Assembly (NCBI RefSeq): GCF_022271435.1
Contig: NZ_JAFIQY010000031.1
Coordinates: 39,302 to 103,301 of the forward strand
Length of the DNA: 64,000 nt
Source of the DNA: Streptomyces monomycini
GTDB lineage: Bacteria > Actinomycetota > Actinomycetes > Streptomycetales > Streptomycetaceae
Direction: 5' to 3'
The notes under the pieces were generated by a model, which worked only from the letters and a program-made list of their open reading frames with translations, was not told the DNA's origin and ran no database searches. The position numbers were made by a program, and so were the translations under genes. Positions within the stretch are counted from its first letter, which is position 1, and every line of letters starts with the position of its first letter. Positions 49,059 through 56,723 of the stretch are shown in pieces.

Positions 49059-50763
49059 CGTCCTTCGCGCCCTCGTACGCCCGCAGCCGGGCCGTGTCCC
49101 GGTCGGTCCAGCCCGGCGGCGGGACGACCGCCGCCCAGCCGTCCACCGCGCCCGTTCCGTAGCGGTGGCCGTGCGGCGGCGGCGCGCCGAAGGAGACCGC
49201 CAGATCGACGGTGGTCTGCCAGAAGGTGATGACCGGCCAGAAGCGCATCTCGTCGGTGACATCCGGGCCGAGCGGGCGGTCCAGCCACGCGGGACGGTGG
49301 AAGAGCAGGTCGGGGGACCACCACACCACCGGGTCCGAGGCGTTCTGGAGATAGACCACCCGGGGGTGCTCCCACGGGCCGTCGGGGCGCCGCAGATCGC
49401 GTTCCGGGTACTGCGCGAAGCGGACGTGCCGCCCGTGGTCGTACACCGGACGCCACACCGGGCTGCCGGGGTCGCGCCCGGCGGTCACCTCCCGCCAGAC
49501 GGGACTGACGTTGGGCGGCCCGGCCAGCAGCGCGCCGTCCACCTTGCCGAGCATGTCGTCCAGACTGCCGAAGCCCGCCTCGGTCGCGTACGTGCCGAGA
49601 CTCTCGCCGCCCACCACCAGCTTGGGACGGTCGTCGGCGGGCAGCGCGGACCACTTCGCGTACACCGCGTCGAACACCGCGCGGGCGTCCCGCGCCGCCT
49701 TCTCCTTGTCGACGAGGAAGGAGATCCAGGACGGCAGGTACGAGTACTGGGTCGCGACGATCGCGGAGTCGCCGCCGTACATGTACTCCAGCGGCTCCGG
49801 CATCCGCGGGTCCACCCAGCCGCTGCCCGTGGTGCCCAGCAGGGCCAGCACCTCGCGGTCGAAGCCGCCGGTGCGCTCCAGCTCCTGTACGGCGAGGTCG
49901 GCGGTGCGCCGGAAGTGCGCGTCACCGCCCTCCTGTTCGCCGATGTACACGCGGACCGGGTCCTTGGCCGGGCGGCCGGTGAAGGCGGTGATGTCCTGCT
50001 TGCGGGGCACCGAGCCGATGAAGTTGCGGCCCTCGGCCCCGAGTTCTTCCCAGTCGACGACGGAGGTGGGGCCGCCGGAGACGTACGCGGAGGCGGGCTG
50101 GGTGATGCCGTCGGCGGTGCTCAGGTTCGCGGCCTTGGAGATCCGGTCGACGAGGTCGATGAAGCCGCGCTCGTACAGGACGTCCTTGGAGCCGACGGCG
50201 ACCAGCAGGGCGGTCAGCGCCGCACCGATCACGTACGCGGCCGGACGCGGCACCCAGCGGCCGAAGAACCGGGCGAGCCGCCGGGCCACCAGCCGTACGC
50301 AGCGGGCGAGCAGCACGAACAGCGCGCAGACCGCCACCGCGATCAAAATGATCATCGGGGTGTGCCAGACCAGCGAGGGCTCGACCTCCTGGAGGCGGCG
50401 CAGCCGGCGCTGGGCGTGCGCGCTCCAGGAGACGGCCGCCGTGGACAGCACGAGGCCCAGGACATGGAAGGCCAGCCAGCAGCGGGCGCGGGTGCGTTCG
50501 GCGGGGCGGTACCGGCACAGGGCGCGGAAGAGGGCGCTCGCCGCGGCTCCCGCGGCGTAGCCGATGGCCGCGGTGATGCCGCCGATCAGCCCCTGGAGGT
50601 ACCAGGGGCGGGGGAGCAGCGACGGGGTGAGGGAGAGCCAGAAGAAGAGCGCCGCGACGCAGCAGGCGGTGAGGTCGGGCCAGCGGCGGACGACCCAGGC
50701 GGGGTCCGGCGCGTCCCAGTACGGACGTCTGAGCCACCGGACGACGAGGTGCAGAACGGACAT
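49048..50763 (-). CDS. Membrane-anchored alpha/beta-hydrolase family protein
   Basis: The 571-residue protein has an N-terminal domain with about five membrane helices (residues 28-190, including AALFFWLSLTPSLLPRPWYLQG) and a C-terminal alpha/beta-hydrolase domain (about 230-560). The nucleophile elbow is GGESLGTYA near 387, and FHRPAWLDRPLGPDVTDEMRFWPVITFWQ is typical of this actinobacterial two-domain family (PF15420 plus PF10081). Substrate is unknown; a lipid or ester is plausible given the membrane anchor. The stop lies inside a 14-bp repeat. Confidence 0.85.
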   Translation of the reverse strand: MSVLHLVVRWLRRPYWDAPDPAWVVRRWPDLTACCVAALFFWLSLTPSLLPRPWYLQGLIGGITAAIGYAAGAAASALFRALCRYRPAERTRARCWLAFHVLGLVLSTAAVSWSAHAQRRLRRLQEVEPSLVWHTPMIILIAVAVCALFVLLARCVRLVARRLARFFGRWVPRPAAYVIGAALTALLVAVGSKDVLYERGFIDLVDRISKAANLSTADGITQPASAYVSGGPTSVVDWEELGAEGRNFIGSVPRKQDITAFTGRPAKDPVRVYIGEQEGGDAHFRRTADLAVQELERTGGFDREVLALLGTTGSGWVDPRMPEPLEYMYGGDSAIVATQYSYLPSWISFLVDKEKAARDARAVFDAVYAKWSALPADDRPKLVVGGESLGTYATEAGFGSLDDMLGKVDGALLAGPPNVSPVWREVTAGRDPGSPVWRPVYDHGRHVRFAQYPERDLRRPDGPWEHPRVVYLQNASDPVVWWSPDLLFHRPAWLDRPLGPDVTDEMRFWPVITFWQTTVDLAVSFGAPPPHGHRYGTGAVDGWAAVVPPPGWTDRDTARLRAYEGAKDAPY

Positions 50764-50856
50764 GTGCTCTCATTATGCGCAGAGCCCCGCGGACACGTGG
50801 TCCACGGGGCTCTGCCGTACCGGCCGGGCGCCCCGGCGGGGACGCCTCCGGTTCAC

Positions 50857-51390
50857 CTATTCGGCGAGGGTGGCCTCGGAGTCGAGGGTCGCGCCGACGG
50901 CCTGGAGGACGGAAGCGATCTTGATGGCCTCAAGGATCGTCTCGCGGTCCACGCCCGCCTTGCGCAGCACCTGCTCGTGCGAGTCCAGGCACATGCCGCA
51001 GCCGTTGATGGCCGAGACGGCCAGCGACCACAGCTCGAAGTCGACCTTCTCCACGCCCGGGTTGCCGATGACGTTCATCCGCAGGCCGGCGCGCATCGTG
51101 CCGTACTCCGGGTCCGACAGCAGGTGCCGGGTCCGGTAGAACACGTTGTTCATCGCCATGATGGCGGCGGCGGACTTGGCCGCGGCGTAGGCCTCGTCGG
51201 AGAGGTTGGCCTTGGCCTCCGGCTCCAGCTCGCGCAGCACCTTCGGCGAGCGCGAGGCGATCGCGCAGGCCAGGACGGTGCCCCAGAGCTGCTGCTTGGG
51301 CAGCTCGCTGTTGCCGATCACCGAACCGAGGTTCAGCTTCAGGTCCTTGGCGAAGTCCGGGACGGCGGACTTCAGTTCATCGAGAGCCAT
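50857..51390 (-). CDS. ahpD: Alkyl hydroperoxide reductase AhpD
   Basis: The 177-residue protein has the AhpD catalytic motif NGCGMCLDSHEQVL, with the CxxC pair C131/C134 and H138. It reduces AhpC with electrons from the lipoamide/SucB system in mycobacteria. Length is normal for AhpD. It lies 35 bp downstream of ahpC on the same strand, and the pair forms a peroxide-reducing operon. Confidence 0.96.
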   Translation of the reverse strand: MALDELKSAVPDFAKDLKLNLGSVIGNSELPKQQLWGTVLACAIASRSPKVLRELEPEAKANLSDEAYAAAKSAAAIMAMNNVFYRTRHLLSDPEYGTMRAGLRMNVIGNPGVEKVDFELWSLAVSAINGCGMCLDSHEQVLRKAGVDRETILEAIKIASVLQAVGATLDSEATLAE

Positions 51391-51425
51391 GACGGATCTC
51401 CTTCCGGTTCGCTGCTAGCCGCGCT

Positions 51426-51980
51426 TCACTCGCCCGAGAGCAGCGCGACCGGGTCGAGGGTCTCGTCGCCCTTGCTCCAGTTGCAGGGGCACAGCTCGTC
51501 GGTCTGCAGCGCGTCGAGGACCCGCAGGACCTCCTTGGGGTTACGGCCGACGGAACCGGCGGTCACCATGGTGAACTGGATCTCGTTGTTCTGGTCCACG
51601 ATGAAGACGGCACGCTGCGCGAAGCCGTCCTCGCCCTCGATGCCGAGCGCGCGCATCAGCTCGTGCTTGGAGTCGGCCAGCATCGGGAAGGGCAGGTCGG
51701 TCAGGTCCGGGTGGTCCTTGCGCCAGGCGTGGTGCACGAACTCGGAGTCACCGGAGAAGCCGAGGATCTGGGCGTCGCGGTCGGCGAACTCGTCGTTCAG
51801 CTTGCCGAAGGCGGCGATCTCCGTGGGGCACACGAAGGTGAAGTCCTTGGGCCAGGCGAAGACGATCTTCCACTTGCCTTCGTAGGTCTTGTGGTTGATC
51901 TGGTCGAACTCCTTGCCGCTCTCCAGCGACACGCAGGCGGTCAGATCGAACTCGGGGAACTTGTCACCGACAGTGAGCAC
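51426..51980 (-). CDS. ahpC: Peroxiredoxin AhpC
   Basis: The 184-residue 2-Cys peroxiredoxin reduces hydrogen peroxide and alkyl hydroperoxides. The peroxidatic cysteine C51 is in FTFVCPTE, and the C-terminal ELCPCNW holds C164 and C166, the actinobacterial arrangement. The start is the GTG at 51980 with AAGGAG upstream. A near-perfect dyad lies 20 bp upstream and a longer one about 95 bp upstream, candidate OxyR targets. Confidence 0.97.
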   Translation of the reverse strand: MLTVGDKFPEFDLTACVSLESGKEFDQINHKTYEGKWKIVFAWPKDFTFVCPTEIAAFGKLNDEFADRDAQILGFSGDSEFVHHAWRKDHPDLTDLPFPMLADSKHELMRALGIEGEDGFAQRAVFIVDQNNEIQFTMVTAGSVGRNPKEVLRVLDALQTDELCPCNWSKGDETLDPVALLSGE

Positions 51981-51999
51981 AGGCTCTCCTTCGTGTGCC

Positions 52000-52022
52000 G
52001 TAAGTCCTGATACAGGGCTTAC
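52000..52022 (-). promoter_or_regulatory. Dyad in the ahpC promoter
   Basis: GTAAGTCCTG (52000-52009), ATA, CAGGGCTTAC (52013-52022): ten-base arms with one mismatch, 20 bp from the ahpC start. It could be an operator or an mRNA hairpin. Confidence 0.5.
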
Positions 52023-52074
52023 GCGAGGGGTTGGACGGTTCCCTACACTGCCACAGGGGTCATTGATCGGGGAA

Positions 52075-52111
52075 ATAGCCAGATCGAGAAGTGTTGATCG
52101 GTGCTGGCTAT
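52075..52111. promoter_or_regulatory. ATAG...CTAT dyad, candidate OxyR site
   Basis: ATAGCCA (52075-52081) and TGGCTAT (52105-52111) are perfect arms 23 bp apart. OxyR sites contain ATAG/CTAT elements, and ahpC and oxyR are nearby. Confidence 0.45.
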
Positions 52112-52327
52112 CAGTGGGCGGGGCGCGGCCGGCGGCGGCGATCCGGCCGGGAGTGATCTGCTCCGCTGGCGGGCCGGGCCGTCGTGGGGTATGCGCGGCC
52201 GTGCACAACAATGCCGGATCGGTCGAAAAGGGGCGGGATTCCGGGGAATCCACCGGCTATCTCCGAAACGATGTTCCCCGGTTCACGCACCTCGCCAAAG
52301 AATGGCCCCAGCGCGAGCCGCGAGACG

Positions 52328-52333
52328 TACAAT
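52328..52333 (+). promoter_or_regulatory. -10 box of the lsr2-type gene (leaderless)
   Basis: TACAAT is followed by 7 bp and then the ATG at 52341, so the transcript probably starts at or next to the A of the start codon. No Shine-Dalgarno sequence is present. Confidence 0.6.
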
Positions 52334-52340
52334 CACCCGC

Positions 52341-52691
52341 ATGGCACAGAAGATCGTCACTATTTACACGGATGACCTCACCGGGGAAGAATCCACGGAG
52401 GTCGCCACGCACGCACTCGCGGTCGACGGTATTGCATACGAGGTCGACCTCGCCCCGGACAGCTACGACAAGCTGCTGGAGGCGATCGGTCCCTTCCTGA
52501 AGGCCGGACGCCGTACCGGACGGGTGAAGGCGGGCGCCGGGGCGCGCAAGGCGAGCGGCTCCGCCGCGGCTTCAGGTTCGGGTGAGACCGCGAAGATCCG
52601 CGCCTGGGCCAAGGAGAACGGCTACGAGGTGAACGAGCGCGGCCGGGTGTCCGCAGATATCCGTGAGGCGTACCAGAACGCCACCAAGTAG
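52341..52691 (+). CDS. Lsr2-family nucleoid-associated protein
   Basis: The 116-residue H-NS-like protein has an N-terminal oligomerisation domain (MAQKIVTIYTDDLTGEESTEV, then VDGIAYEVDLAPDSYDKLLEAIGPFLKAGRR) and a C-terminal DNA-binding domain (residues 79-116). The AT-hook-like RGR is in WAKENGYEVNERGRVSADIREAY. Lsr2 proteins coat AT-rich and foreign DNA and silence it. Streptomyces have two, Lsr2 and LsrL; which one this is cannot be decided here. Translation appears leaderless. It lies between ahpC and oxyR. Confidence 0.95.
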   Translation: MAQKIVTIYTDDLTGEESTEVATHALAVDGIAYEVDLAPDSYDKLLEAIGPFLKAGRRTGRVKAGAGARKASGSAAASGSGETAKIRAWAKENGYEVNERGRVSADIREAYQNATK

Positions 52692-53255
52692 GCGTTGCCC
52701 GAGCCGGCCGAAGACGTCGTGACGGCGGACGGATTTCGGCCGGTCCAGGCCCCTGGCCTGGAGAACGGTGCTGGTGGCAGCCGGTGCGCCGGATTCTCGG
52801 CGTCGGCTGCCGCCCTCCGGACGGCGGCTGATCGCGGCTGCCGGAAATGCGGCGGCACGGCTGCCGGGAACAGGGTGTATCCCGCTGCGGCCGTATCCCT
52901 TCCGGCGGTATCCCCGCGGAGCCGTATCCCCGATCCTGTCGGCGGCGGGTGTCCGTGTGACGCCTGCGGTGCCCTGCGCAGGAAAACGCTGTCGGGCCGG
53001 GAGAATCCGACCGGGCGTCCGGTCCGCAATCCCGCGGGCGGCCGCCGAAATAGGGTGACGGGATTCCCGGCCCCCAAATGCGCGCCGCGCGCCCGCTGGA
53101 AGGTGCCCGCCGGCGCCCGCGCCGAAACCCGTCGGTAACACGGAGGGGCATTACCCCGGCCGCCGCGCTCCTGACCCTTGCGCCGAAAAGTCCTTCCCCG
53201 GGGAGGGGCCTGCCCCGCGATTAGACTGGATCACTCTGATCGGAGGTGGCTATCG
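52692..53255. other. 564-bp region upstream of oxyR without a recognisable gene
   Basis: No open frame has homology or typical codon-position bias; one minus-strand frame is Arg/Gly-rich and looks spurious. Several GTATCCC/GGTATCC motifs (about 52875-52935) and small G/C hairpins occur. TTAGACTGGATCACTCTGATC at 53221-53241 is AT-richer and probably includes the oxyR promoter. Confidence 0.4.
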
Positions 53256-54212
53256 GTGGCATCCCCCACGAATCCCGGGGCCCGGCCGCGGCAGCCCAGT
53301 CTGGCGCAGCTGCGGGCCTTTGCGGCGGTGGCCGAGCACCTGCACTTCCGGGAGGCCGCGGCGGAGATCGGCATGAGCCAGCCCGCCCTGTCCGGTGCCG
53401 TGTCGGCCCTGGAGGAGACTCTCGGGGTGCAGCTGCTGGAGCGGACGACTCGTAAGGTGCTGCTCTCGCCCGCCGGGGAGCGGGTCGCCGCCCGCGCCCG
53501 TACCGTACTGGAAGCGGTGGGTGACCTGATGGAGGAGGCGGAGGCGGCCCGTGCGCCGTTCACCGGCGTACTGCGGCTCGGGGTGATCCCGACCGTCGCC
53601 CCGTACCTGCTGCCGACCGTCCTGCGACTGGTGCACGACACGTACCCCGACCTGGAGCTCCAGGTCCACGAGGAGCAGACCGGGTCGCTGCTGGACGGCC
53701 TCCAGCAGGGGCGGCTGGACCTGCTGCTGCTCGCCGTGCCGCTGGGCGCCCCGACCATCACCGAACTCCCGCTGTTCGACGAGGACTTCGTGCTGGTCGC
53801 GCCGACGGACCACTGGCTGGGCGGGCGCGGCGACATCCCGCGCGAGGCGCTCAAGGACATGGACCTGCTGCTGCTGGACGAGGGGCACTGCCTGCGCGAC
53901 CAGGCGCTGGACATCTGCCGGGAGGCGGGCCGCGACGAGGGCGCGCCGGTGACCACCAGCGCGGCCGGGCTGTCGACCCTGGTCCAGCTGGTCGCGGGCG
54001 GCCTGGGCGTCACGCTGCTGCCGCGCACCGCGCTGCGGGTCGAGACGGCCCGCAACGACCAGCTCACGACCGGGTACTTCGCCGACCCGGCGCCGTCCCG
54101 GCGGATCGCGCTGGCCATGCGGTCGGGTGCGGCGCGCCAGGGCGAGTTCGAGGAGTTCGCGGCGGCGCTGCGCGAGGCGATGAAGGGCCTTCCGGTACGG
54201 ATCGCCGAGTGA
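53256..54212 (+). CDS. oxyR: OxyR-type LysR regulator (peroxide sensor)
   Basis: The 318-residue LysR regulator has an N-terminal winged helix (LRAFAAVAEHLHFREAAAEIGMSQPALSGAVSALEETLG, residues 19-57) and a periplasmic-binding-protein-like sensor. The two redox cysteines C212 and C221 in DEGHCLRDQALDIC have the same 9-residue spacing as C199/C208 of E. coli OxyR. It should activate ahpCD on oxidation by peroxide. The GTG at 53256 follows CGGAGG. The ahpCD operon is about 1.3 kb away in divergent orientation. Confidence 0.93.
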   Translation: MASPTNPGARPRQPSLAQLRAFAAVAEHLHFREAAAEIGMSQPALSGAVSALEETLGVQLLERTTRKVLLSPAGERVAARARTVLEAVGDLMEEAEAARAPFTGVLRLGVIPTVAPYLLPTVLRLVHDTYPDLELQVHEEQTGSLLDGLQQGRLDLLLLAVPLGAPTITELPLFDEDFVLVAPTDHWLGGRGDIPREALKDMDLLLLDEGHCLRDQALDICREAGRDEGAPVTTSAAGLSTLVQLVAGGLGVTLLPRTALRVETARNDQLTTGYFADPAPSRRIALAMRSGAARQGEFEEFAAALREAMKGLPVRIAE

Positions 54213-54272
54213 GCCGGACCGGGCGTACGGTGGCCGGCGCCCGGCCTAACAGCCCCCGCCCCGGCGCCCCGC

Positions 54273-56717
54273 CTACTCCGTACGCAGCCCGTCCGGCCGC
54301 ATCAGCCGCCACAGCAGCGGCAGGCTGAGCGCGGTCACCGTGAGGACCACCGCCCCGGCCGTACCGGCGAGGGCGGCGATGCCCGGCCAGTCCGGCAGCA
54401 TCGGCTTGTGCACCAGGTGCAGCAGCAGGAGACCGGCCGACAGGCCGCAGCCGACCGCGAGGGCCAGGCCGAGGACGACGGGTATGGCGGTCTGCCACAG
54501 CACCGACCGGCCGAGCGTGCGGCGCGGTGTGCCGAAGGCGTCCAGGGCCGACAACAACAGCCGTCGCTCGCGCAGTTGTTCCAGTACGGAGATGAGCAGG
54601 CCGGCCCCGATGAGGCACAGCACCCCCACCGCACCGGCCTGGAGCGCCGCGCGGACGATGTCGTACAGCTCGGGTTGCCGCTCGCTGCTCCTGGTGGAGG
54701 TGTCCCACAGAGGCATGGCTTGCAGGCGCGGGTCGGTCTGCGCCGCCGTGTTGCGTACGTACTCGACGGCTTCCGGCCGGTCGGGGTCGAGGTGGACCTC
54801 GAACTCGGTGGAGGGAGACCGCAGCAGCGCGGGGTCCAGGGCGCCGGGCGTAGCGAGGAGGTTGGCCTCGTGCAGGGAGAAGAAGTTGGGGAGCGTGTCG
54901 ACGGTGCGTACGGTGCGCGGAACCGTCCAGGCGGCCGGACGGTTTCCGGCGTCCGGGGAGACGGCCAGCCGGGTGCCGGGACGGGGGACCGGGGGTGCGT
55001 CGGCGGCGAGCAGGCCGGTTTCCGTGCCGTCCTCCCGGGAGACTTTGGGAGGGGCGTAGAACGTGTCGCCGTCGACACACCGGTCGGTACGGACCATCTG
55101 GCGCAGCGCGTCGCAGTCGGCCACGACCAGCCGGTAGCGCACGGGGTAGGACTCCTCGTCCGGGGCGCCCCCCGCGGGTGCCCGGTGCCCCTCGGACGGC
55201 AGCGGCCCCGCATAGCTGAGCAGCGCGCCGTACACGCTCCGCACGCCCCTGGTCTCCCGCAGCCGCTCGAACATCCCGGGAGCGCCGGCCACCGGCAGCT
55301 CCCCGTCCCGGTCCGCGACCACCATCTGGTGCTCGCGGGGCGCCGGGAGCGGGTCCGGCAGCTCGTTGGTCTGGACGCCGGCCAGCAGCAGCTGCACCGC
55401 GACGACACCGGCGACCGCCACCGTGATGCCGCTGACCGAGCGCGCCGCCGCGGTGGTGCTCAGCTGGAGCCGCCGCACGGCCAGCTGCCACGACGGCCCG
55501 CCGCCCGCGCCGAGCCGGGAGACCACCGCGTCCAGCAGCCACGGCAGCAGCGCCGCGACACCCAGCAGGAGCAGCGAGGTGCCCGCGACCACCTGGGCCG
55601 CGGCCCAGACGCCCACCATCGCCACGCCGCCGACCGCCATGGGCCACAGCAGCGCGGCACCCGCGACGGGCAGCAGCAGCCGCCACCACAGGCGCCGGCG
55701 CACCGGCGGCGCCGAGCGCGTCACCCCGAGCGGTTCGACCGTGATCCGGCGCATCGTCAGCAGGGCGACCCCCACCGAGCAGGCGGGGACGGCCAGCGCG
55801 ACGAGGGCGGCCAGCCGCCAGTCGGGTACGACGTCGGAGGGGAAGACCCCGAAGTCCAGCACCCGTATCCCCGACAGCGGATAACGGGCGGCCAGGAAGA
55901 CGGCGGCGCCGATGAGCAGGCCCAGCAGCGCCCCGGCCAGCGCCTCGCCGGCCGCGATGCGCCGGGTGGTGGCACGGTCGGTGCCCACCAGCCGCAGCGC
56001 CGCCAGCCGCCGGTCCCGGCGCTCCCCGCCGAAGCGCACGGCGGCGGCGATGAACACGGCCACGGGCACCAGCAGAGCCACGCTGCCGACGAGGACCGAC
56101 AGCAGCAGCTGGGGATCGGTGGCGGGGAAGGCGGCCTCGGGACCGCCGCCGAAGGAGGTGATCCGCGTGGTGCCCGCGCGGACACCGGTGAGCCGGTCGG
56201 ACCCCTGGTAGTACGCCAGTTCGTCCGGGCCGGTCAGTCCCTCGGCGCCGATCCGTCCCACCGTACGGACGCCCCGGAAACGGTCGCGCAGGTCCGCGCC
56301 GTCCGAGGAGGCCAGCAGGTCCGCGAGGGCGGGCGAGACGACCATCTCGCCGGGCCCCGGCAGGCGCGGCACACCGGGCGGGGTGGCGGGCCGGTCCCCG
56401 TCCGGGCGCACCAGGCGCCCGCGGACGGACCGGTCCCGGTAGGCGGTGTCGGTCTGGGCGACCAGCAGCGTGCGGTCGGTGGCGGCGGTCGAGCGGGGGC
56501 TGAACGTGTCGGAGCGGGCCTGGTCGCGGGCGACGGCGGTGGACACGGCGTGCGGGACGGCGGCGGCGGTCAGCAGGACCGCGACGCCCAGCCCCACGCC
56601 GAGCGCGGTCAGCGCCGTACGGATCCATCCCTCGCGCCCGCCGCCGACCGCGAACCGCACGCCCATGCCGAGGTCACGGCACCAGCGCCCGACCAGGTGC
56701 CGTCGGTCCTTCTCCAC
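54273..56717 (-). CDS. FtsX-type ABC transporter permease (paralogue A)
   Basis: The 814-residue membrane protein has an N-terminal helix in RFAVGGGREGWIRTALTALGVGLGVAVLL (residues 22-50), a large extracellular loop, and a first FtsX unit (about 205-340). A second set of helices (350-440) leads to another extracellular domain and the C-terminal FtsX unit (690-805), ending PLLWRLMRPDGLRTE. This double-FtsX layout marks MacB-like exporters of peptides, lipids or antibiotics. The GTG at 56717 lies 6 bp after the stop of the second permease, so both are in one operon with an ATPase and PadR. Confidence 0.88.
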   Translation of the reverse strand: MEKDRRHLVGRWCRDLGMGVRFAVGGGREGWIRTALTALGVGLGVAVLLTAAAVPHAVSTAVARDQARSDTFSPRSTAATDRTLLVAQTDTAYRDRSVRGRLVRPDGDRPATPPGVPRLPGPGEMVVSPALADLLASSDGADLRDRFRGVRTVGRIGAEGLTGPDELAYYQGSDRLTGVRAGTTRITSFGGGPEAAFPATDPQLLLSVLVGSVALLVPVAVFIAAAVRFGGERRDRRLAALRLVGTDRATTRRIAAGEALAGALLGLLIGAAVFLAARYPLSGIRVLDFGVFPSDVVPDWRLAALVALAVPACSVGVALLTMRRITVEPLGVTRSAPPVRRRLWWRLLLPVAGAALLWPMAVGGVAMVGVWAAAQVVAGTSLLLLGVAALLPWLLDAVVSRLGAGGGPSWQLAVRRLQLSTTAAARSVSGITVAVAGVVAVQLLLAGVQTNELPDPLPAPREHQMVVADRDGELPVAGAPGMFERLRETRGVRSVYGALLSYAGPLPSEGHRAPAGGAPDEESYPVRYRLVVADCDALRQMVRTDRCVDGDTFYAPPKVSREDGTETGLLAADAPPVPRPGTRLAVSPDAGNRPAAWTVPRTVRTVDTLPNFFSLHEANLLATPGALDPALLRSPSTEFEVHLDPDRPEAVEYVRNTAAQTDPRLQAMPLWDTSTRSSERQPELYDIVRAALQAGAVGVLCLIGAGLLISVLEQLRERRLLLSALDAFGTPRRTLGRSVLWQTAIPVVLGLALAVGCGLSAGLLLLHLVHKPMLPDWPGIAALAGTAGAVVLTVTALSLPLLWRLMRPDGLRTE

Positions 56718-56723
56718 CTGCGT

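Noticed and set aside
52572..53141. A 189-codon minus-strand frame between the lsr2-type gene and oxyR
   Set aside because: It overlaps the lsr2 3' end, is rich in Arg/Gly/Pro, has no ribosome-binding site and no homology I recognise.
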